Positions 57,022-64,000 of a DNA stretch of 64,000 bases are shown here, in pieces. The stretch is from Silene conica. Lineage: Eukaryota > Streptophyta > Magnoliopsida > Caryophyllales > Caryophyllaceae. Both the position numbers and the translations under genes were made by a program. Position 1 is the first letter of the stretch; every line of letters starts with the position of its first letter. Location: the NCBI GenBank assembly GCA_029255685.2, contig CM055311.2, positions 7,135,031 to 7,199,030 of the forward strand. The letters run 5' to 3'. The notes beneath the pieces were generated by a model that did not search any database, was not told the DNA's origin, and saw nothing but the letters and a program-made list of their open reading frames with translations.

Positions 57022-59203
57022 CAGTTGATTCCACCTGGAACACCACAGTTAAATGGTGTGTACGAACGAAGAAATCGAACACTACTAGATATGGTTCGAT
57101 CCATGATGAGTCACACAGTCGTGCCGGATTCATTATGTGGCTTTTCTCTATTGCCAGCTGCTCTTATACTTAACCGAATTCCGTCTAAAGCTGTTGACAA
57201 GACTCCATATGAGATATGGAAGGGAACGGTCTCTAACTTGTTCTTTATTCGGGTTTGGGACTGCGAGGCTTTTGTCAAGTGGAGACACGAGGATAAGCTC
57301 GGCCCGCGATCAGTCAAGACATACTTTATTGGTTATCCAAAAGGAATGTTTGGTCATTACTTTTATTCGCCTACCGAACACCGTGTTTTTGTTGCGGCTA
57401 GTGCGAAGTTCTTAGAGAAAGAGTTTCTCGAGAATAAGACAAGTAATAGAACCTTCGATCTGTCGGAGGTTCAAGAACCAACTACTGAGAAACCAACGGA
57501 GGAAACTGTTCCTTCATCTTCTGCTGCAGTTGGTATTCCTGAGGAACCTAGAAGGTCGGGTAGACACTCCACTCCTCCAGACAGATACATCGGTATGGTC
57601 GAGGAACTTGACGGAGTTGACGTTTTTCTCTTACAGAGTAAAGAATCCGTAACCTATAAAGGTGCTATGACCTATTCTGACTCAAAGCTATGGCTTAATG
57701 CCATGCAATCGGAGATGGACTCCATGTATGAGAATAACGTATGTGAGTTGGTTGATTTGTCTGATACGGTACGACCTCTTCAGTGCAAATGGCTTTATAA
57801 GATAAAGCGTTCCATCGAGAGATAACCAGACACCTATAAGGCACGACTAGTGGCAAAAGGTTTCACATAAGTGCAAGGGTTGCACTATGATGAGATTTTT
57901 GCACCCGTAGTCATGCTGCGTTCCATTCGGATTATCTTAGCGATTGCTACATTTCATGATTATGAAATTTGGCAAATGGATGTGAAAACCGCCTTCTTAA
58001 ACGGTTATTTAGAGGAAGATTTGTACACGGTACAACCCGAAGGTTTCACTGATCCTAAAAATCCTAAGAAAGTTTGCAAGCTTAAGCGTTCCATTTATGG
58101 ACTTAAGCAAGCATCCAGGAGTTGGAATCATCGTTTCGGCCAAGTGATAAAAAAGAATGGTTTTATTCGATCGGTCGAAGAACCATACTTATATATCAAG
58201 TCAAGTGGGAGCAAGATCGTCTTTCTGGTGTTGTATGTCGATGACATACTCTTGATCGGGAATGACATCCCTCTCTTATCTTCGGTTAAAGTATGGTTAA
58301 ATAACCATTTCCAGATGAAAGAACCGGGTGAGGCACAATGTATTTTGGGGATCTGTATCTATAGAGATAGATCCCGACGAATGTTATCATTGAGTCAGGA
58401 GTCTTATATAGATAAGATTCTTGATAGATTCAGCATGACCAACTCCCAGAAGGGGTTACTTTCGATGATCTCGGGGGTGCAGTTGAGTAAGACTCAGTCA
58501 CCTAAGACACCGGAAGAGGTCGAGCACATGAGTCGCATTCCTTACGCATGAGCACATGATATGCACACGTCCAGACGTGGCATATGCTTTGAGTATGACG
58601 AGTCGATACCAAGGCAATCCAAGTGAATCACACTGGATGGCTGTGAAAAACATTCTTAAGTACCTACGGAGGACTAAAGATTGGGTATTGACGTATGGAG
58701 GAGACACTGAGCTTTGCACAAACGGTTACGCAGATGCTAGCTTCCAAACGGATCGTGATGACTCGAAATCTCAGTCTGAATTCGTTTTTACTCTTAATGG
58801 CGCTGCTGTCAGTTGGAAAAGCTCCAAGCAGAGTATTATTGCAGATTCTACAACTGAGTCCGAGTACTATGCCGCTTTGGAAGCTGCAAAGGAAGCTATA
58901 TGGATGCGTTAGTTCTTACAAGGACTAACCGTAGTTCCTAATTCGAATGACCCGATCACTATCTATTGCGATAATAGAGGTGTCATCTTCCAGGCCAAGG
59001 AGCCTAAGTCTAGCAACAAATCTAGACATGTACTACGGAAAGCTCACCTAATACGAGACTACGTGGAGCAAAAGGAGATAGTGATAGACAAGATTGCGAC
59101 AGATGACAACATCGCATATCCTCTCACTAAGCCATTAAGATATGATAAGCATGAAGGGCACGTTATTTAGATGGGAATTAAACGTGTTCCTGAGTTGTAT
59201 TAG
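57022..59203 (+). pseudogene. pol: Copia C 3' pol (integrase end, RT, RNase H), broken
   Basis: Continues the frame interrupted at 48301. The integrase Glu region (NGVYERRNRT) comes first, then a C-terminal domain, then in-frame TAA codons at 57823-57825 and 57868-57870. The RT has QMDVKTAFLNG and YVDDILLIG. A deletion of about 16 bases near 58549 removes the segment before ICTRPDVAYALS. RNase H has GYADASFQTD and TESEYYAALEAAKEA, then TAG near 58910 and again at 59168-59170. The frame ends at 59203. It carries more lesions than copia B, consistent with greater age. Confidence 0.9.
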
Positions 59204-59980
59204 TACTTTTATGGATTGGATATTGTATCTGTTTTATATACTATTTATAACACCATCGATTTTATTTTATATTTTGTTTTTCATGTGGATTGTACAGACA
59301 ACTTTGAACACAAAGTGAACTGAATTACATTATATTTGTTTTTGTCCGTAATCGCATACACGAGCTGATAACTCTGGCAATTATTTTGTGACGTCGATTG
59401 ATGGTGGGTTCAATAAACCATAAGTCAAACTGTTGACTGATCGATCAGAGATACGAGATTATAACGATAACTCGTAGGACATTTCGTGACGACGGAATGT
59501 TGTCCTAAATGTTACTGAACATTCGGTGCCAGGTCGTGGATAGGACGTCCATAGTGTTCCTAGAGTCGATTCTTTTGACCATTGATTGTTCTTGAGATAA
59601 AGGGCAGTTTTGGGTGACTTTGATTTTTTTTCTCACTCGCTGACCGTAACTGGGGCTAAGCAGATTTTTTTTGGGTCATTTCATACTTCGCTTACATCTG
59701 CAAGATTCGAGTTGAGGAAAATATCCACCCCTTATCAGGTTTTAATATTTCTCAGGGCCACTCGAGGAGTAGTAACTGAAATGCATGACCATGCTCGAAT
59801 AATGATTCGTTATCAGTTGAATTACTCTCTAGTCGGGAAAACCACTCTTGATACAGATCGCTTGTAAAATACGTCCTTTGTGAATACAGATTTGCAAATT
59901 ATTTTACATTGAGTGGGAGAAATTTAATTGGATATGAGAATCGGTTATCGCACATACACTTGTACGGACAAGTGGGAGAT
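59204..59980 (+). other. Copia C 3' untranslated region and polypurine tract
   Basis: Parallels copia B 55168-56029 without the duplicated segment. It ends CAAGTGGGAGAT (59969-59980), the polypurine tract adjoining the 3' LTR. The frame at 59610-59867 shows no similarity. Confidence 0.75.
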
Positions 59981-60996
59981 TGTTGGAGATAGTGTCCTCC
60001 ACAGTTAGTGCGACAGCACGAATAAATCTCTTAAAGGAACACAGGGTATACTTGGTATTTTAGCCAGTTGATTCACGTTTATCAATAATGATTGACTTGC
60101 TAGAAAGTTTGACGTTATTGTCATACAGATGGCGGTAATCAACTGGTCCCTATGAGTCACACCTAAAGGATGGAATCTGAGAGATATGATTAGATGAAAA
60201 TGTAGTCATATTGATACCCTATTAGACTAAGCGGTTAGTCAATGTAATGATGATGTAATTATTTATTACTGATTAAAATAATATTAGCTGAGACGAATTA
60301 AAGTGTTAATTCGAAATTAAATATAAAATGTTATATTTAATTTGGTGTAATGAAATTATTTAATAAAGATTAAATGATTTAATTAAATATAAAAAGTTAT
60401 ATTTAATTAGTGGATTATAAATATACGATATTTATACAGGATAAAACATTACACATAAGAGAGAATGTAACTGATTCTATACAGATAGAATTTTGGTGAG
60501 CAGGGGATTTTCAGCCAGTGAGTGCCGTGTGGAACAGTAGAGCACGACACAACTGGAACAAATATTAAGTTGTTTAGTTGTTGTGAAGTGTTAGAGGTAG
60601 ACCCAAATACCGATTTGGGGAATCCTAGTTGATGTCTAATAGCAAGGTAGTTTGTAGCTATAAATAGGACATACCTACGACACATATTACTTACGAGTTC
60701 CACATGACTGACTCCCCCCCTCTCTCTCTAGCTTTCATCTTACACAAAATTAAAGGTAATTTTGCAGTTTCTAGCTCAGGAAGGGGTATTTCTTGGAACA
60801 TCTTGGGTGCAACAATTAGGAGGATATCTATCTTGATATCTGATCTCAGGCCTTTGCAAGGACAGAAGGTTAATTCTTGTTGCCAATCTTTTTATCTCGT
60901 ATTTTGTTTATGAGTATAAATCGTATGTACCTTATAAATTCTTTATAATTCTACATATAAAGAATTGAGAATATATATACAGATATTTTTCCCACA
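59981..60996 (+). repeat. 3' LTR of copia C
   Basis: 1016 bp, starts TGTTGGAGATAGTG and ends TTTTTCCCACA. It lacks the MITE found in the 5' LTR. CTATAAATAGG near 60658 is the likely TATA box. Confidence 0.93.
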
Positions 60997-61001
60997 CACC
61001 C

Positions 61002-61960
61002 TTCCGGCCTTGCCCTTCCCCTTCGAACTCCACCACCGACCTAACCATTTCCCATCACTCTTCCATTGACACTCAATAATTGTACCACCTATCTGAAGTG
61101 CTATAATGGGTATTTTGTTCCAACATTATTCCTATAACGTATCAACCACTTCCCTCTTGCTTTTAAATAACAAAAATTACTCCTATTAAGATTCAAGGAA
61201 AAAGAGACCGTCCTCGTATATGTCATTACCTAGGGCTAAGCAAAAATTTACGATACGATTTTATGATACATATACAATACGGTATACGGATTGAATTATA
61301 CGGATTTCCGTATATACGAGAGGAAAGTCCGTATATACGATACGGTTTTCATAAAACCGTACCGTATCTGGGTCGAGCAAAAATGAAACCGTATATACGG
61401 TTTTCGACACGTTTTGAAATTTTTTTACAAAAAAAATTAAAGAAACGCAAAGTTTAGCTTTCAACTTACACTCTTAATGGTTTTTTATGACTTATTTTAC
61501 TAACTTATCTTAATAAATAAAAAATTAGTCCTTCTAGGCATGTTAGATGTAATTATTACCACTTGAATAACTACAATATTTAATTACGCATTTCTCACCA
61601 AACCGTATCCGTATATACGAATTCCATATATACGGTTTTTCCGGGTACCCGAAAACCGTATATATGATTTTTGCGATTTTTAAAGCCGTATACTCGATAC
61701 GGTTTTCAAAACCGTACCAGGTATACGGTTTTGCTCACCCCTATCATTACCTTTTGAATAAATTCCATAGGAAATTTGAGCCCCACAAGCATTTGTTTAA
61801 CAAAATCTCACTCCACTGTATCATAAGCTTTATATAGATCAATCTTGAATAGGCATCTTGGAAATATAAATTTCCTATTGTGCATTGTCATAATATCTTG
61901 ACATACATATCAATATGTTTTCAAGAATAGATCTTCCCCTTGGTTATCACCAATAATGTA
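61002..61960 (-). pseudogene. L1-type LINE reverse transcriptase relic, split by a hAT MITE
   Basis: On the minus strand, 61960-61744 reads the RT motif A region of plant L1 elements: RCLFKIDLYKAYDTVE, an in-frame TGA where Trp is expected, then DFVKQMLVGLKFPMEFIQ. The reading resumes below the MITE (61222 leftward, SFSLNLNRSNF) and decays with several stops. Copia C cuts it at 60997. It is the oldest layer at this site. Confidence 0.7.
61231..61743. mobile_element. hAT-type MITE with CCGTATATACGG palindromes
   Basis: 513 bp, ends TAGGGCTAAGCAAAA and TTTTGCTCACCCCTA, inverse to each other with two mismatches. It is flanked by an exact 8-bp duplication TCATTACC (61223-61230, 61744-61751), typical of hAT. 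The interior is full of ACCGTATATACGGT-like palindromes. Frames inside are repeat-derived. Confidence 0.93.
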
Positions 61961-62931
61961 AAGAAGTACATACATGTGATGATATGTTACATAGAAGTTT
62001 AGAGATAGTTTTGTAAAATCATGTTACAACATGCTATATGTATGAATTGCTTGACAGCACTAGGTCTTTCACACTTGAAAATTAGAGTAATATTTGTAGC
62101 ATTTATCTGTGACGAGACCCAGTAGTAATCAAGAGGTAATTGTTAATGGAACAACTATTGATTTTTGCCTTCCTAGTTTGATATTGTTGGTTGCTAATTT
62201 GCATCTGCAAACACATTTTCCTAGATTTTTTATTATCATTGCTATATATCTACATTTTGTTACTGTTTTAATCAGCAAATCAAACAACCAATCGTAATCG
62301 ACCTGGATAGAATTATAACCATAACTTGTCATATTGCATTTACCGTCTCCCTCAGACCGACCTCTACTTCCCTGACTACATTACTTGTTAGCTAAGATTA
62401 GGGTATCTTTATTAGGTACTCGATAAGCCTATCAGTAATGATGGTAATCAAGGGAATATTAATAGCACTCTGACACCTTGGAAGCAACAAGAATTCGGGT
62501 TAATGTAGTTATTAGATAAACTACAATAATGATAATCAAGGGTATGGAGAAGGAACATATCAGAGGTAAGACTATCTTGACGACCAGAGTAACAGGGGAA
62601 ATCTGGTTGAATAACTAGAACATAGCAAGGAAAGTGGAGAAGAGTAAATAGTATGAATGAAAAGTTGACATATAGATAGACTACTTAGATGGACCTGAGA
62701 GATTGATGTTGTATGAGCGTTGGTGAGACTATTAGTATTAGCCAGGATATTTCAGGACAAAGTGTGTTTTTAGTAGGGTAGAATATGATACTATTAAAGT
62801 AAAGTTTTAAGTTTTACTAAATTTTGCTTGTGTGTGCTTTTATGGAATTTTATTATGTGTGCTTTTATATGGTATGTCGTGAGTAATATGTGTGGGTATT
62901 GTCATAATATGAGTTAGTTATTACTACCCCT
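61961..62931. other. No recognisable gene
   Basis: AT-rich, possibly more of the LINE relic on its 61960 side, since similarity fades gradually. Short frames at 62109-62332 show no family signature. Confidence 0.4.
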
Positions 62932-62933
62932 GT

Positions 62934-63161
62934 TCTTTTTTAATTGTCATTCCCACTTTTCAAGACACTCACTTCTCTCGTCAATATCTCTCAAAATAAA
63001 TAACTAAATATATTGAAATGTATACTTATATTAAAGCTTTATTCGTAAAGAATTTTATGGTGTGATTTTTATAATTTTTCAACCAATATATTTTCCTAGA
63101 AATTGAATTCAAAGGCTCATCTCGTAAAATGAAAACGTCAATTATTTTAGAACGGAGGAAG
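62934..63161. mobile_element. Stowaway-like MITE
   Basis: 228 bp. The ends CTACCCCTGTTCTTTTTTAA and the inverse of 63137-63161 (CTTCCTCCGTTCTAAAATAA) agree at about three quarters of positions. TA lies on both sides (62932-62933, 63162-63163), as expected for Tc1/mariner-derived Stowaway. Confidence 0.85.
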
Positions 63162-63163
63162 TA

Positions 63164-63394
63164 TAACAATTTTATGATATGAATTCACCAAAAAATGATG
63201 AAGATGAAGAATATGTTAATATATTGTTTATCGACAAAAGGTCGATCATGAGGTTTGTTGTTAGTGTCCTGACACAACACATATGGAAAAATTTATATTT
63301 TTTGTTTCCCTAACTACGATTGAGGTTCTACCTTAACAAAATATAGGGTCTATGAACTATGATGTAGATACTTTTATGTAGATGGAGAAAAATC
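63164..63394. other. 3' flank of the channel gene
   Basis: AT-rich, presumably the 3' UTR and terminator region of the minus-strand gene ending at 63395. No other feature was seen. Confidence 0.4.
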
Positions 63395-63792
63395 TTAATC
63401 TATATTCGAGAAGTCTGGCTCAGGAGGTTTTTTCAAGGCAAATCCGGTGCTAGGAGATCCACTACGAAGCTTTTGAACTCCTCGTAAGGCATTCTTCGCA
63501 AATCTCGAGACATAGATTGTGGTAGCAAGGCTCGATCCACCATCATCACGAGATTTAATCAACCTTACTTCTTCTCCGGGATCGTCCCCATACTCATCCT
63601 CATCTTCTTCATCCCCCTCTTCTTCGTCTTGTTCTTCTTCTTCTTCTTCTCTACGTCTGATCTCAGCAACCTTTCTCCTCATATAACGGCGCCAAGCAGT
63701 TTGAATGAAGCAAGCTGCCCAAGTCCGCCATTGTTGTGAATAAAATCGGAATGTGTGCTGAACTTGCTTACTGTGAAGTCTCCTGAATTGAC
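63395..63792 (-). CDS. Cyclic nucleotide-gated ion channel, last exon (partial)
   Basis: A minus-strand exon starts after an AG acceptor at 63794-63793 in phase 1. It reads QFRRLHSKQVQHTFRFYSQQ, the end of the cyclic-nucleotide-binding domain, then the calmodulin-binding IQ-type segment WAACFIQTAWRRYMRRK. An unusually acidic run follows (EEEEEEQDEEEGDEEDEDE), then SSLATTIYVSRFAKNALRG and the C-terminal KKPPEPDFSNID before the stop at 63395. Plant CNGCs are plasma-membrane cation channels regulated by cyclic nucleotides and calmodulin, with both regions in this cytosolic tail. The C-terminal PPEPDFS motif suggests group III, though this is from general resemblance. Upstream exons are beyond 64000. 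Confidence 0.88.
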
Positions 63793-64000
63793 CTGCACCA
63801 TCGTATATCTATGGTTAAGTGGCAAGTCCCTAAAGTTTGAGACGTTTCAAACAAAAAATATTATAACTTCGATACAAAAACTTGACTAATCCCTGGGTTT
63901 GCATCAGCAAGCCGATTTCATTTATTTTTATTTTTTGTAAAGCGAAGTTGCAATATTCAACACAATTTTCACCATAATTTTTCTTATGGGTAATCCAAAA
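63793..64000 (-). other. Intron of the channel gene
   Basis: AT-rich, no open frame continuing the channel, ending in the ...GGTGCAG acceptor on the minus strand. The donor lies outside the window. Confidence 0.7.

Larger units (their letters stand above)
27177..60996 (+). mobile_element. Ty1/copia element 'C', 33.8 kb including four nested insertions
   Basis: The 5' LTR (27177-28545) and 3' LTR (59981-60996) are homologous and flanked by the 5-bp duplication CACCC (27172-27176 and 60997-61001). A tRNA-Met PBS follows the 5' LTR. The leader, gag and pol continue in order across three internal insertions, each with its own TSD: 29453-44100 (CGCCT), 44315-46064 (ATTAC) and 48302-57021 (CAGTT). 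A MITE interrupts the 5' LTR. Without insertions it would be an ordinary copia element of about 8 kb. The coding part has many lesions. Confidence 0.92.

Noticed and set aside
61263..61457. Frames on both strands near 61.3 kb
   Set aside because: They translate CCGTATATACGG palindromes of the hAT MITE.
63395..63682. Stand-alone small acidic protein starting at the Met near 63682
   Set aside because: The same frame continues upstream through conserved channel sequence to a splice acceptor at 63793, so the Met is internal to an exon.

Overview
This is nuclear DNA from a plant, most likely a eudicot. The evidence is spliceosomal introns, TTTAGGG-type telomere-like repeats, plant-type Ty1/copia and Ty3/gypsy elements primed by initiator tRNA-Met, Helitron/MULE/hAT/Harbinger/Stowaway elements, and two recognisable plant host genes. 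The species cannot be fixed from the sequence. Most of the window is transposable-element DNA, much of it nested, with host genes at about 14.8-18.5 kb and at the right edge.

Layout. 1-1451: right part of an LTR with GGTCGACCGACC-like palindromes. 1451-~7135: 3' half of a Tat-lineage Ty3/gypsy element (RNase H, second RNase H, integrase with one nonsense codon). It carries an opposite-strand, four-exon gene of the 'putative gypsy type transposon' family whose 615-codon frame is intact once spliced. ~7195-9194: reverse-oriented relic of the LTR family that reappears at 29-44 kb. 9195-14360: remains of a PIF/Harbinger element (transposase fragment, TTCAG subterminal arrays, right TIR), interrupted by a frameshifted non-LTR-type reverse transcriptase with a C-terminal restriction-like endonuclease domain (~10.2-14.2 kb). 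14775-18518: intact four-exon cornichon-homolog gene (138 aa) with a Tourist-like MITE in intron 1. ~19120-26587: degenerate MULE-like element holding a FAR1/FRS-type transposase pseudogene, a fold-back with inverted telomere-like repeats, and a non-autonomous Helitron that itself contains a MITE.

27177-60996 is one Ty1/copia element (copia C, TSD CACCC) expanded to 33.8 kb by later insertions. These are a Tourist-like MITE in its 5' LTR (TSD TAA), a non-autonomous LTR element present as LTR-internal-LTR-internal-LTR (29453-44100, TSD CGCCT), a solo LTR (44315-46064, TSD ATTAC), and a young related copia B (48302-57021, TSD CAGTT) in the integrase region. Copia C itself sits in an old antisense L1-type LINE relic (~61002-61960), which also carries a hAT-type MITE (61231-61743, 8-bp TSD TCATTACC). 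A Stowaway MITE (62934-63161) follows. The window ends in the last exon of a cyclic nucleotide-gated channel gene on the minus strand (63395-63792).

The most unusual signal is inside the ~2.56-kb LTRs of the three-LTR element. They carry two tandem arrays of short hairpins. In the 30-bp array the loop is conserved, while the stem-forming flanks differ from unit to unit but stay complementary. The diverged relic at 7.2-9.2 kb shows the same pattern. All structural calls were made by reading the sequence; no database search or folding program was run.
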